A stretch of DNA of 64,000 bases. Source: Clostridium sp. E02. GTDB lineage: Bacteria > Bacillota > Clostridia > Lachnospirales > Lachnospiraceae. Positions 43,611-52,823 of this stretch are shown piece after piece. The position numbers were made by a program, and so were the translations under genes. Every line of letters starts with the position of its first letter. Within the stretch, counting starts at the first letter, position 1. The stretch lies in the NCBI RefSeq assembly GCF_003833015.1, contig NZ_RJLQ01000007.1, positions 114,964 to 178,963 on the forward strand. The letters run 5' to 3'. The notes beneath the pieces are model-generated. The model made no database searches, was not told where the DNA came from, and saw nothing but the letters and a program-made list of their open reading frames with translations.

Positions 43611-45367
43611 GAGATCAATTCCTCCTTACTCAACTGTGACATAGCAATTTCCTTGTAAACATCACAGGTATTTAAAAGTTCTTTGTGAGTCCCCTTTCCA
43701 ACAACTCTCCCTTCATTTAGTACAATGATCTGATCCGCGTCTATGATCGTGCCGATTCGTTGTGCAACTAGTAAGTTGGTAACTCCCCCTGTTTCCCTCT
43801 TAAGTGCGGATCTTAGGATTCGATCCGTCTTATAATCCAATGCAGAGAAACTGTCATCAAATATATATATATCAGGATTGCGGCAAACTGCACGGGCTAT
43901 TGCAAGTCGCTGTTTCTGCCCCCCAGATACATTTGCTCCTCCTTGGGAGATATCAGAATCGTATTGCATTTCCATTTTTTCCACAAAATCACTTCCCTGT
44001 GCAATTCTAATCGCAGACTTTATCTCATCCGCCATTGCCTTTTTCTTTCCGTTCTCTCCATAGCTAACGTTACTGCTTACTGTTCCTCGAAACATGACTG
44101 CTTTTTGTGGAACATATCCAATTTTATTATACAGGGCCTCCTGTATATATTCCTTCACGTTGATTCCATTCACCAAGACTTCTCCTTCCGTAGTATCGTA
44201 AAATCTTGGAATAAGATTAATAAGCGTGCTCTTGCCACTACCAGTTGAACCAATGAAAGCAACCGTCTCTCCTTTTTTTGCTTTAAAACTAATATTCTCC
44301 AGAACATAATCGGTAGCTCCCGGGTATTTAAAGCTGACATTTCTAAATTCAACCTCACCTTCCACTCCTTTCTCCCCATCCTTGGCATGCCCATCAACAA
44401 TCGCTGGTTTTGTATCCAGTACTTCATTGATCCGTTTTGCAGATACAATCGCTCTTGGCATCATAGTAAAAACCATTACCAACATTAAAAACTGCATAAT
44501 AACCTGAACTGCATAGGATGAAAACACGACCATATTGGAAAATAGGGGCAAACGGTCCACCACAACTGCTCCATGAATGAGATAAGCCCCGATCCAATAA
44601 ATGGCCAAGGAAAGCCCGCTCATTAATGCTGTCACTGCTGGCATCATAACTGCCATTCCACGATTCGTGTACAACTGAGCTGCCGTTAATTCTTCATTTG
44701 CCTGTTCGAATTTATTTTCCTGATAACCCTCTGCATTGTATGCCCGTACAACACGCAATCCAGTTAGATTCTCCCTTGTGACACGATTCAAATTATCTGT
44801 CAAAGTCTGCATTTTTTTAAACTTTGGCATTACAAATATCATAATAATGCCAATGAGTACAAACATGATCCCTAAGGTTACCCCAGTTGCTAAAGACCAT
44901 AAAACCCCTTTCCCTACGATCTTTGTCATCGCCCATACTACCATAATTGGAGCTTTGATTATCAGCTGCAATCCCATTGTAATTAACAACTGCACCTGTG
45001 TTATATCATTGGTTGAACGTGTAATAAGACTATCCGTTGAGAAACGATTGATTTCTTCCATAGAGAAATCAATTACTTTTGAAAACAGTAGACTTCTAAG
45101 TCTCTGTGAAAAAGCGGCGGCAATCCTTGCGGCAAAAAATCCCACTGCAACTGCAGAAATAAGGCTTCCTAACGCACAAAGCATCATCCTCCCACCCGCT
45201 AACCATATATCTGACATTACACTTCCCGGTGTCTGAATCATATTTGTAATCTGGGCCATATAATCTGGGAGTTTTAAATCCAGCCAAACCTGGACTACAA
45301 TAAATATAAGACTGGCAATTACTTGAATCCACTCTTTCCATTTCAGGCGTTTAAATAATTTTATCAT
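43607..45367 (-). CDS. ABC exporter half-transporter with degenerate catalytic site
   Basis: The protein has 586 residues, six membrane helices and an ATPase domain with Walker A GSTGSGKSTLI and signature VSGGQKQRLAIARA. Walker B is IYIFDDSFSALD, with Asp in place of the catalytic Glu, and VAQRIGTI replaces the H-loop His. These changes mark the non-hydrolysing partner of heterodimeric exporters. It is translationally coupled to the canonical half-transporter and lies downstream of the MarR gene behind palindromic operator candidates. Confidence 0.93.
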   Translation of the reverse strand: MIKLFKRLKWKEWIQVIASLIFIVVQVWLDLKLPDYMAQITNMIQTPGSVMSDIWLAGGRMMLCALGSLISAVAVGFFAARIAAAFSQRLRSLLFSKVIDFSMEEINRFSTDSLITRSTNDITQVQLLITMGLQLIIKAPIMVVWAMTKIVGKGVLWSLATGVTLGIMFVLIGIIMIFVMPKFKKMQTLTDNLNRVTRENLTGLRVVRAYNAEGYQENKFEQANEELTAAQLYTNRGMAVMMPAVTALMSGLSLAIYWIGAYLIHGAVVVDRLPLFSNMVVFSSYAVQVIMQFLMLVMVFTMMPRAIVSAKRINEVLDTKPAIVDGHAKDGEKGVEGEVEFRNVSFKYPGATDYVLENISFKAKKGETVAFIGSTGSGKSTLINLIPRFYDTTEGEVLVNGINVKEYIQEALYNKIGYVPQKAVMFRGTVSSNVSYGENGKKKAMADEIKSAIRIAQGSDFVEKMEMQYDSDISQGGANVSGGQKQRLAIARAVCRNPDIYIFDDSFSALDYKTDRILRSALKRETGGVTNLLVAQRIGTIIDADQIIVLNEGRVVGKGTHKELLNTCDVYKEIAMSQLSKEELIS

Positions 45368-45388
45368 GTCAATTCCTCCTCTTTTAAA

Positions 45389-45413
45389 CAGTGTTACATA
45401 CTAACACTGTTAG
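45389..45413 (-). promoter_or_regulatory. Probable MarR operators upstream of the ABC exporter
   Basis: CAGTGTTA-N5-TAACACTG (45389-45409) is a perfect inverted repeat overlapping a second palindrome CTAACA-C-TGTTAG (45401-45413). CTAACACT also occurs in the marR promoter at 45912-45919, suggesting one regulator acts at both places. Confidence 0.6.
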
Positions 45414-45430
45414 GTATTAGCATTAATTCA

Positions 45431-45452
45431 TGCAGTCACGGTAGTGACTGCA
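45431..45452. promoter_or_regulatory. Hairpin directly after the marR stop codon
   Basis: TGCAGTCAC (45431-45439) and GTGACTGCA (45444-45452) form a 9-bp perfect stem with a 4-nt loop, 2 nt beyond the marR stop. No T tract follows on the minus strand, so it is not a standard terminator. RNA processing or attenuation between marR and the exporter is possible. Confidence 0.5.
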
Positions 45453-45454
45453 CG

Positions 45455-45883
45455 CTACATAAAGTCTTCTGGGTTTACTTCCGAAATTTTTTTCATGATC
45501 CGAATATATTCCTTTGAATCGTATTCTCCTAAATATTCAAGCAATTTAACTACAAAATTCAACTGCTTCTGTTTCTGTTCGTTTACGTACTCTCTTCCAA
45601 TCTCTGTTAAATCTATCAAAATTCTTCTGCGATCTTCTGCATCAATTCTTCGCATTATCATCCCTTTTTTTTCCAGACTGTTCAGTACTGCCGCAATCCT
45701 GGCTGATGTGGTGCCCATGGCATGACTGATCTCACTTGGAATTGCATTACTCTCATGATCAAAGATATAAGCAAGTACAAAATTCTCACCGTTCATAGAA
45801 TCGCTCACCCGCTTTTGGGCATTCCTGCCATGCATCTGAGCCATTACTTCCATAAATTCATTCGCTAAATTTTTATAGTCCAT
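45455..45883 (-). CDS. MarR-family transcriptional regulator
   Basis: The protein has 142 residues from the ATG at 45883 behind AAAGGTGAT. An upstream ATG at 45925 lies within the -10 box and cannot be used. The winged helix reads IPSEISHAMGTTSARIAAVLNSLEKKGMIMRRIDAEDRRRILIDLTEIGREYV. It most likely represses itself and the downstream heterodimeric exporter, with relief by an exported compound. Operator-like palindromes are present at both places. Confidence 0.92.
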   Translation of the reverse strand: MDYKNLANEFMEVMAQMHGRNAQKRVSDSMNGENFVLAYIFDHESNAIPSEISHAMGTTSARIAAVLNSLEKKGMIMRRIDAEDRRRILIDLTEIGREYVNEQKQKQLNFVVKLLEYLGEYDSKEYIRIMKKISEVNPEDFM

Positions 45884-45923
45884 GATATCACCTTTTTCAT
45901 ACCCATATTTGCTAACACTATTC

Positions 45924-45952
45924 ATTATATATACTATTAATCATTTTGTCAA
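45924..45952 (-). promoter_or_regulatory. marR promoter
   Basis: On the minus strand TTGACA (45947-45952) and TATAAT (45924-45929) have perfect 17-nt spacing. The operator-like AGTGTTAG follows immediately downstream, so binding there would block initiation. Confidence 0.75.
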
Positions 45953-46025
45953 CAGGTATTTCATAAATATCAAATTATCCCAGGCAACAATTGGGTCAAT
46001 TGGAAGCCGCAATTTAATGAAAGAA

Positions 46026-46054
46026 TTGTAATAGTTCTTAAAAAATGGTATGCT
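46026..46054 (+). promoter_or_regulatory. Promoter of the ABC-F gene
   Basis: TTGTAA (46026-46031) and TATGCT (46049-46054) are 17 nt apart, with TGG before the -10 (extended -10). The transcript would have a leader of about 150 nt before the ATG at 46214, as seen for some antibiotic-responsive ABC-F genes. Confidence 0.45.
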
Positions 46055-46213
46055 ACCAAAGGTAAACTCGTACGACTGCAACTATTGATACAAAACTCAC
46101 GATCTCACAACGTTTGATAAGCTCTTTTTTACCGATAGAATTAATCGTGTTGGATAGCGAATGGACGACAAAGGTTTTGACAATCTGTTTCCCACAACAC
46201 ATGGAGGACGAAT

Positions 46214-47953
46214 ATGATAAAAATTGAGAACCTATCCTTCTCATTTCCGCAAAAAGATTTATATAATAACATTTCATTTACATTAGAAGAGGGGCAGCAT
46301 TGTGCCTTTATAGGAACAAGCGGGAGTGGAAAAAGTACGCTGATCGATCTTCTAATGGATCCGGAAAGGTATCTGTACGATGGGAAATTAGAGATATCCC
46401 CTAATTGCCGCATCGGTTATGTTAGCCAATTTTCTCAACTGGATAAAACAAAAGAAATCACCGTCTATGATTATATAGGAGAAACATTTATTCAGCTCCA
46501 AAACGAAATCACATCGATCTGTACCGAAATGGAAACATCATCAGACATCGATTCTTTACTGGAAAAATACCAGCAAGCTTTGGATGCATTTGATGCAATT
46601 GGCGGTGATAATTTCGAAAGCAATTTAAATAAGCAGCTAACACTGGCCGGATTAAGCAAGCATGAAAATCTGCCAGTATCCAAACTCAGCGGTGGGGAGT
46701 TTAAACTCATTCAGGTGATAAAAGAGATGCTTACCCGTCCGGATTTAATCATTATGGATGAACCCGACGTGTTTTTAGATTTCGATAACCTTAATTCTCT
46801 TGAAAATCTGATTAATACACACAAAGGGTCAATGTTGGTTATTACACACAACCGATATCTCCTAAATCACTGTTTTAATAAAATAATACACCTTGAAAAC
46901 AAATTACTTCAAGAGTTTGACGGTCGTTATATTGATTATAATTTCTCTTTGCTTCAAAGTAAAATCGAATTACAAGAACTGTCCGCTGCAGACACAGAAG
47001 AAATTAAGAGAAACGAAATTATAATTAAAAACTTACGTGCAAACGCAACCGCTCATACAGAAGCTTCCAGAGGAAAATCCTTAAAAGCAAGAGTCAAAAT
47101 CCAGGAACGGTTAGAGGCTCGTAGAATCAAAGCTCCATTCGTAGAGATTAAACAACCAGAAATCAACTTTAACATTAACAACGAACTAGCAGAAACGATT
47201 GCTTTGAAAGTAACTGATTACCGTGTATCCTTTGACGAAATTCTTTTCGAACATGTTGATTTTGAGTTGAAATCCACAGATAAAGTGGCTCTAATCGGCT
47301 CAAATGGAAGTGGGAAAACAACTTTACTTCGATCTATTTTTAAAAACAATCATCCAGCCATTGAAATAAACGAGACTATTAAACCAGCTTTTCTATCTCA
47401 GCTTCAGGGCGAAATGTTAAATGAGTCTGAAACCGTGATGGATGAGTTTTTTCAAGTAGGCTTTCAAACTTATGATGAGGTTATATCCTATGCCGCAAAC
47501 TATGGGTTTGAGGAATCCGTTCTTCAGCAAAAGGTAAGTGCTCTATCTGGAGGAGAAAAAAACATTCTGCAATTAGCTAAAATTTCTGCAGGAAAAACGA
47601 ACCTGTTACTCCTTGATGAGCCGACCAGTCATCTAGACACCTATTCACAGATCGCATTGGAAAAAGCCATTGAAAACTATAAAGGGGCTATTTTAATGAT
47701 TTCTCATGATTTTTATTCCATCGTAAACTGTATGGATTATATTTTAATCATAGAAGATAAAACAATTCGAAAGATAAGCATGAGAAAATTCAGAAAGATG
47801 ATTTATGCCAAACATTTCGATAAAGACTATTTAGAAATAGAACAAAAGAAAAAAGCAATCGAAACCAAAATAGAATTAGCTCTAAAAGAAACCGATTTTG
47901 AACTTGCAAAGGATTTGTCCGAAGAATTAGAGGAACTGATTAAACTCCTTTAA
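46214..47953 (+). CDS. ABC-F family ATPase (ribosome protection or regulation)
   Basis: The 579-residue soluble protein has two ABC domains and no membrane segment. Domain 1 has GTSGSGKSTL, LSGGEFKLIQ and LIIMDEPDVFLD. A helical interdomain linker occupies about 255-330, with a charged ASRGKSLKARVKIQERLEARR stretch. Domain 2 has GSNGSGKTTLL, LSGGEKNILQ and LLLLDEPTSHLD. A basic-acidic coiled tail ends the protein. ABC-F proteins bind the ribosomal E site; some give resistance to lincosamides, pleuromutilins or streptogramins, others tune translation. The class cannot be fixed by eye. GGAGG precedes the ATG. Confidence 0.9.
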   Translation: MIKIENLSFSFPQKDLYNNISFTLEEGQHCAFIGTSGSGKSTLIDLLMDPERYLYDGKLEISPNCRIGYVSQFSQLDKTKEITVYDYIGETFIQLQNEITSICTEMETSSDIDSLLEKYQQALDAFDAIGGDNFESNLNKQLTLAGLSKHENLPVSKLSGGEFKLIQVIKEMLTRPDLIIMDEPDVFLDFDNLNSLENLINTHKGSMLVITHNRYLLNHCFNKIIHLENKLLQEFDGRYIDYNFSLLQSKIELQELSAADTEEIKRNEIIIKNLRANATAHTEASRGKSLKARVKIQERLEARRIKAPFVEIKQPEINFNINNELAETIALKVTDYRVSFDEILFEHVDFELKSTDKVALIGSNGSGKTTLLRSIFKNNHPAIEINETIKPAFLSQLQGEMLNESETVMDEFFQVGFQTYDEVISYAANYGFEESVLQQKVSALSGGEKNILQLAKISAGKTNLLLLDEPTSHLDTYSQIALEKAIENYKGAILMISHDFYSIVNCMDYILIIEDKTIRKISMRKFRKMIYAKHFDKDYLEIEQKKKAIETKIELALKETDFELAKDLSEELEELIKLL

Positions 47954-47955
47954 AT

Positions 47956-47998
47956 AAAGAAACAACCCTATCCCAAACAAATGAGATAGGGTTTCTTT
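47956..47998. terminator. Bidirectional intrinsic terminator between ABC-F and sucrose phosphorylase genes
   Basis: AAAGAAACAACCCTATC (47956-47972) pairs with GATAGGGTTTCTTT (47985-47998) with a small bulge. ATTTTTCT follows on the plus strand. It sits between two converging genes. Confidence 0.8.
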
Positions 47999-48024
47999 AT
48001 TTTTCTATCAAATCTTAGAACCTT

Positions 48025-49464
48025 TTACACATCATAGGTTACAATACTATGCGTTATATCAAATTGATAACTTTTCAAATCAGCTGTAAGTTTTGCGTAG
48101 TGAGTATCGTACGTTCTAATGACCGTCATCTTGTGCTCATGATCCAATTTAACCTCTATATTTCCTTCTACTGCAAATGCGGGATGGGTATTGCGAAAGC
48201 GCATTAGTTCTAATAATCGTTTTACCACAGGCCGCTCTACTTCCCGATTCACTTCGTCGATGCTATAGGAATGACGGTTAATATCCCTGCCGTTTTTCGT
48301 TATTTCCATCAGATCAATATCATTTGCACCTGCAAGTAGGCCTACATAATAAACCTGCGGAATCCCAGGCGCAAAGAACTGTATTGCTCTTGCAAGCAGA
48401 TAAGCGTCATCCCGATTACCTAGTGCTGAATAATAAGTCGTGTTTATCTGGTAAATATCAAGATTGTTATAAGCTGCAGTATTATAGATTTTTTTTACAT
48501 TGGCTCCTTGTGTAAACATCTTTTCCCTGGTCGCATCAATGTCCTTATCAGGCATTAAGTCTTTTACATCCACAATTCCAATTCCATCGTGTGTATCCAA
48601 GGTTGTAAACTGCTTCTTCGGACACATTTCCAACCATCTTTTTAAGTACGTCCCTTTCCCAGAATACAAAGCGTTTAACACAAGAACCGGCAATGCAAAA
48701 TCATAAATCCAAAACCCCTGTCCTGCAATCTTCATCTGTATGCTGTAATGCTCATGAATCTCCGGCAAAATCATGACGTTCTTTTCAGCTACAATATCTT
48801 CTATTTCATGTAACAAATGAAAGATATCTGGTTCAACAAAAAAACAATTGGTATTGATTTTTTTAATGGCATAAGCAAACGCATCCAAACGAATTATCGA
48901 GGCTCCATTCTCGCACATCTTTAATAAAGTATGACGGATAAAATCTTTTGTTGTCTTTGTTGTTACATCCAAATCCACCTGCTCCTCACAGAACGTACAC
49001 CATACCTTTTCTGTCTTCCCGTTCTTAAAATCCACATCGATATAAGGAGCACGCGATTTTCTTTTATAGATTAAATCAACCTGTTTGGCTGTTGGTTCAC
49101 CATTCTCCCAGAAATTTTTATAGCGAATAAACATATCTTTAAAGGCTGAATCATCTTGATTCTCTTCAAAGTCCTTAAAATAGTCAGAACATCTTGAGAT
49201 GTGGTTCACCATAAAATCAAACATTAGATAGTATTTGTCACTTATCTTTTTCACATCTTCAAAGGTTCCGAATTCTTCCTCTACCTTATCATAGCTCATG
49301 GGTGCAAATCCTCTATCTGCGGAGGAGGGGAAAAAAGGAAGAATATGCACACCGCCTATTTCATTTTGTAAATGCGTTTGCAGGATCTTATTTAATTCAC
49401 TTAGATTTCTTCCAAGACTGTCTGCATATGTAATCAACATAATTTTATTATTCAGCTCCATCAT
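48025..49464 (-). CDS. gtfA: Sucrose phosphorylase (GH13 subfamily 18)
   Basis: The protein has 479 residues (a second Met lies 3 nt downstream). Motifs include VHILPFFPSSADRGFAP, IRLDAFAYA with nucleophile D194, MILPEIHEHY with acid/base E235, and LDTHDGIGIVD with H292 and D293. It converts sucrose and phosphate to glucose 1-phosphate and fructose in the cytoplasm. Other GH13_18 members act on sucrose 6-phosphate or glucosylglycerate, so the exact substrate needs caution. The CUT1 ABC transporter genes upstream on the same strand would import the sugar. Confidence 0.9.
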   Translation of the reverse strand: MMELNNKIMLITYADSLGRNLSELNKILQTHLQNEIGGVHILPFFPSSADRGFAPMSYDKVEEEFGTFEDVKKISDKYYLMFDFMVNHISRCSDYFKDFEENQDDSAFKDMFIRYKNFWENGEPTAKQVDLIYKRKSRAPYIDVDFKNGKTEKVWCTFCEEQVDLDVTTKTTKDFIRHTLLKMCENGASIIRLDAFAYAIKKINTNCFFVEPDIFHLLHEIEDIVAEKNVMILPEIHEHYSIQMKIAGQGFWIYDFALPVLVLNALYSGKGTYLKRWLEMCPKKQFTTLDTHDGIGIVDVKDLMPDKDIDATREKMFTQGANVKKIYNTAAYNNLDIYQINTTYYSALGNRDDAYLLARAIQFFAPGIPQVYYVGLLAGANDIDLMEITKNGRDINRHSYSIDEVNREVERPVVKRLLELMRFRNTHPAFAVEGNIEVKLDHEHKMTVIRTYDTHYAKLTADLKSYQFDITHSIVTYDV

Positions 49465-49599
49465 CCATACTCCTATCTCATCTTTATCGCATCATTCCAT
49501 TACTGGATCTCACATCCGGAGGTCATTTCATCTCCATCCTATTGAATTTATCTTAACACATGTAATTTAACCTCTCCTGCGATACTCACTTTTAATCTG

Positions 49600-50466
49600 T
49601 CACGCTTTTACTGCTCCTGCCACAACTCCGCTTATAATCTGCTTTTGCAGCATCAAATAAATTACGATAACCGGTAAAATAGTCAGTACAAGACCAGCCA
49701 TGATTTTTCCAAGATCATTGGAATAGGTTCCATAAAACGTGTAAGTAGATAACGGCAACGTATATAATTGCTTCTTGCCTAATATGAGGCTTGGGAGCAG
49801 ATAATCATTCCAGAGCCATAGAACGTCTAAAACAATCAGGGTTGCAGTCGTTGGCTTTAATAATGGAAAAACAATTTTAAAAAACACCTGATATGGAGTG
49901 CATCCATCAATGATAGCTGCCTCCTCTAAGGAAAGTGGGATTCCAGAACGGATAAATCCATGGTAGATAAAAACTGCAAGTCCCATACCAAATCCAATGT
50001 TCATAAATATCAATGTCGATTTCATATTCAGCATACCAAACTTGTTTCCATAAATGGAAATTAGCGGGATCATAATTGTTTGGAAAGGAATTACCATAGC
50101 TGCGATAATCAGTGAAAAACTGAACTTAGATACAATTGATTTACTTCTGGCAAATAAGTACGCGGCCATGGAAGCAAATAGCACAATAAATAGTACACTG
50201 ATTGCCGTAATCAGAAGCGAATTTCCAAATGCTCTCAAATAATTCATCTCGTTGAACGCAGATACATAATTTTCGATGGAAAATCCCTTGGGGTCCAGGA
50301 TTTGAAGCGGATGTTTAATAATCGTAATTTTCCTTTTAAATGAATTAATCAGAATTAGAAAAAAGGGAATCAAATAAAGCAGCAACGTCACAGTCAAAAC
50401 AAAAATTTTTACAATATTCATGAACCTTGCTTTGTATCCGCCAACAATTGTTTTTCTTTTTGCCAT
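49600..50466 (-). CDS. Sugar ABC transporter permease (CUT1, MalG-like)
   Basis: The 288-residue protein has six membrane helices. The EAA loop EEAAIIDGCTPYQVFFKIVFPLLKP is the CUT1 ATPase-contact motif, and RKITIIKHPLQIL and LWNDYLLPSLIL are typical of MalG-type subunits. The ATG overlaps the preceding permease stop by one base (TAATG). No dedicated ATPase gene is present, as is common when a shared MsmK-type ATPase serves several transporters. Confidence 0.93.
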   Translation of the reverse strand: MAKRKTIVGGYKARFMNIVKIFVLTVTLLLYLIPFFLILINSFKRKITIIKHPLQILDPKGFSIENYVSAFNEMNYLRAFGNSLLITAISVLFIVLFASMAAYLFARSKSIVSKFSFSLIIAAMVIPFQTIMIPLISIYGNKFGMLNMKSTLIFMNIGFGMGLAVFIYHGFIRSGIPLSLEEAAIIDGCTPYQVFFKIVFPLLKPTTATLIVLDVLWLWNDYLLPSLILGKKQLYTLPLSTYTFYGTYSNDLGKIMAGLVLTILPVIVIYLMLQKQIISGVVAGAVKA

Positions 50467-51347
50467 TATGCTTCCACCTCCTTTTTCTTACTTAAGTAGT
50501 ATTGTGTTACTGCAACTACAGCAACTACCACAAAAAGCACCAGTGCTTCTGCCTGCCCCAATCCGTATTGCTTCGATTTGAATGCTTTCTGATACACATG
50601 CAGTGCTGCCAGAATCGTGCTTCCATATGGCTCTCCACCGGTCAATGATACGTTTAAATCATATACCATGAAGCACCTTGTTAATGTTAAAAATGTACAA
50701 ATTGAAAAGGACTGTGCCATCATGGGAATCACAATGTGCCTCGTTCTTTGTGTATTGGTACAACCATCTATGCTTGCCGCCTCTATTAAGTCCTTTGGAA
50801 CCCCCACAAAGCCAGCCACATAAATCAACATCATGTACCCTGAATACTGCCATACCGTTACTAATACCAAAGCAAAGAACGCTTTTATTGGATCTGATAG
50901 CCAGGATCTTGTAAACAATGGAATGGAAGTCATATCTCCAAATGCAGTAAACGCTTTCGAAAACACAAACTGCCAGATAAATCCCAAAACGATTCCACCG
51001 ATTAAATTAGGTGTAAAAAATCCTGCCCTGAAAAAGTTCTGTCCTTTCAGACCGCTTGTTAATATGTATGCCAGCAAAAAGGCGATTACCTGAACCAAGA
51101 TTGTGCTGATTGTTACATAAGCCAATGTTAATAGCAATGCGACCCAAAACTTTTTATCCTGAAATACTGCTAAGAAATTGGTGATTCCGATCAATTCTTT
51201 TTTCTCTGAAATTCCATCCCAATTTGTAAATGTTAAATATACACCATAAATAAAGGGAATAATTACAATTGCAAAGAAGAAAAACATTGCAGGACCAGCA
51301 AACATGATATAAGTTTTTATTTTATTGGACATTGTATTTTTCTTCAT
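50466..51347 (-). CDS. Sugar ABC transporter permease (CUT1, MalF-like)
   Basis: The 293-residue protein has six membrane helices and the EAA loop IEAASIDGCTNTQRTRHIVIPMM. The N-terminal TYIMFAGPAMFFFFAIVIIPF and YLTFTNWDG are typical for UgpA/MalF-like subunits. It is encoded 30 nt downstream of the binding protein and coupled to the second permease. Confidence 0.93.
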   Translation of the reverse strand: MKKNTMSNKIKTYIMFAGPAMFFFFAIVIIPFIYGVYLTFTNWDGISEKKELIGITNFLAVFQDKKFWVALLLTLAYVTISTILVQVIAFLLAYILTSGLKGQNFFRAGFFTPNLIGGIVLGFIWQFVFSKAFTAFGDMTSIPLFTRSWLSDPIKAFFALVLVTVWQYSGYMMLIYVAGFVGVPKDLIEAASIDGCTNTQRTRHIVIPMMAQSFSICTFLTLTRCFMVYDLNVSLTGGEPYGSTILAALHVYQKAFKSKQYGLGQAEALVLFVVVAVVAVTQYYLSKKKEVEA

Positions 51348-51377
51348 AAAAGCGTTCCTTTCTTATCCGTCTGTTTC

Positions 51378-52712
51378 TTATTTTTTTGATTTCCAGTATT
51401 CTTCCAAATCAGCAGCAAGAGCGGCGCGGTCTGATTTCCCAGCAAGATATTTTTGCACAAAAGCACCACATGTGGACCAGTGATCTCCTGGCAAGCCGTT
51501 ATACTGATCAAATGTCAGGTTTGCATCTGCATAAGCTTTTAATGCCTGACCAAGCTTATTCTCATTGGAAGCATTAAAAGTATTAAAACATGGTACTGCC
51601 ATTACTTGATTTGCAATGATATCCTGTGCAGTTTCATCATATACCAACCAGTTTAAAAAATCCTTAGCTGCCTGAATCTGTTCTGGAGATGCACTTTTAT
51701 CAATCATAATCTGTTTGGAACCAACTGCATTCACCAGAGTATTGAATTCGTCATCCTTTGTATTCTGAACAACTGGCATCATACCAAACTCTGCGTCCCC
51801 ATCTGCAAATCCTGATACCACTTCCCATACCCAGTTACCATTAAACCAAAACGCCACGTCACCTTCCGCAAAATTTGCATTATCCATATCATAATCAGCG
51901 GCAAGTGGATCATCCCCATTGATGTTATATTTCATCAATACATCAAATGTATCAAACAGGCTATTGAATCTTGAATTGTCTATCAATTTTTGAGAACCAT
52001 CTTTTATCGACTGAATAAAAGCATCTGCGCCTTTTGTCGTTCCATCTTGTTCTTCGTACATAAGACCTAAGTAATGAGCACCTAGTGACCAGTCTTCTTT
52101 CGAAATGCAGACTGGTTTTTCCATACCAGCAGCAACCAATTCGTCGCAAATTGCCTTAAAATCGTCTAGAGTCTGAATGGATTTCTCATCAAACTTTTTC
52201 CCTAATGTCTTTTCAATCGCTGTCCGGTTGAATAAAAGTCCTCTACCTTCTAGGCTGAAAGGAAATCCATAAAGAGTTCCGTTTACTTTCACACCGTATT
52301 TGTCTCCGCCATCAGCAACCCATTTTTCACCATCAAGTGGCAAGGCTTTTTGTTCCGCCAAAGAAACAATATCATTACAATCCATAATGGCTAGGGTAGG
52401 TGCATCTCCTGCCGCATATCTCTTTTGAATTGCTTCATAAGGAGAATCCCCTTCTGAGATGGATGACATTTCTACTGTAACTCCTGTTTTTTCTTTGTAT
52501 TCTCCAAACGCAGGCTCAAAGAATTTCTCCATTCCTGATTTTGTGTTTAAGATTGAGATGGTGACCCCATCAGTTGACACGTCTTCTACGGAGCTGCCAA
52601 CTGCCGCACTGCTTGTTTCTTTGTCAAGCGATTTGCTTCCACCTCCACATGCGGTTACAGACAGCACCATGGCCGTCGCCAATCCCAATGAAACCATTTT
52701 CTTTAACTTCAT
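51378..52712 (-). CDS. Sugar-binding lipoprotein of the CUT1 transporter
   Basis: The 444-residue protein has a lipoprotein signal (MKLKKMVSLGLATAMVLSV, lipobox VTAC) and then Gly/Ser-rich mature sequence. The family 1 solute-binding fold follows (YEAIQKRYAAGDAPTLAIMD, GDVAFWFNGNWVWEVV). It captures an oligosaccharide, probably sucrose or a related glucoside given the neighbouring sucrose phosphorylase. GGGAGGAAA precedes the ATG. It is the first gene of the operon, behind a LacI-type operator. Confidence 0.92.
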   Translation of the reverse strand: MKLKKMVSLGLATAMVLSVTACGGGSKSLDKETSSAAVGSSVEDVSTDGVTISILNTKSGMEKFFEPAFGEYKEKTGVTVEMSSISEGDSPYEAIQKRYAAGDAPTLAIMDCNDIVSLAEQKALPLDGEKWVADGGDKYGVKVNGTLYGFPFSLEGRGLLFNRTAIEKTLGKKFDEKSIQTLDDFKAICDELVAAGMEKPVCISKEDWSLGAHYLGLMYEEQDGTTKGADAFIQSIKDGSQKLIDNSRFNSLFDTFDVLMKYNINGDDPLAADYDMDNANFAEGDVAFWFNGNWVWEVVSGFADGDAEFGMMPVVQNTKDDEFNTLVNAVGSKQIMIDKSASPEQIQAAKDFLNWLVYDETAQDIIANQVMAVPCFNTFNASNENKLGQALKAYADANLTFDQYNGLPGDHWSTCGAFVQKYLAGKSDRAALAADLEEYWKSKK

Positions 52713-52785
52713 TTTCTTTCCTCCCTTATTTTTGTTTCACATTATAATCACTGTTTTTATGTTTTCTTCCCCTTGTTGTAACTTG

Positions 52786-52823
52786 AGTATATTCTTCTCT
52801 TCTCCATATGTCAACCGGTTAAC
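52786..52823 (-). promoter_or_regulatory. Promoter and LacI-type operator of the sugar transporter operon
   Basis: On the minus strand TTGACA (52809-52814) and TATACT (52786-52791) are 17 nt apart. The palindrome GTTAACCGGTTGAC (52810-52823), with the central CG typical of LacI-family operators, overlaps the -35 box, so repressor binding would block RNA polymerase. Confidence 0.75.

Noticed and set aside
46050..46088. 12-residue leader peptide before the ABC-F gene
   Set aside because: Its ATG falls inside the likely -10 box and no ribosome site precedes it, so it would not be transcribed or translated as drawn.
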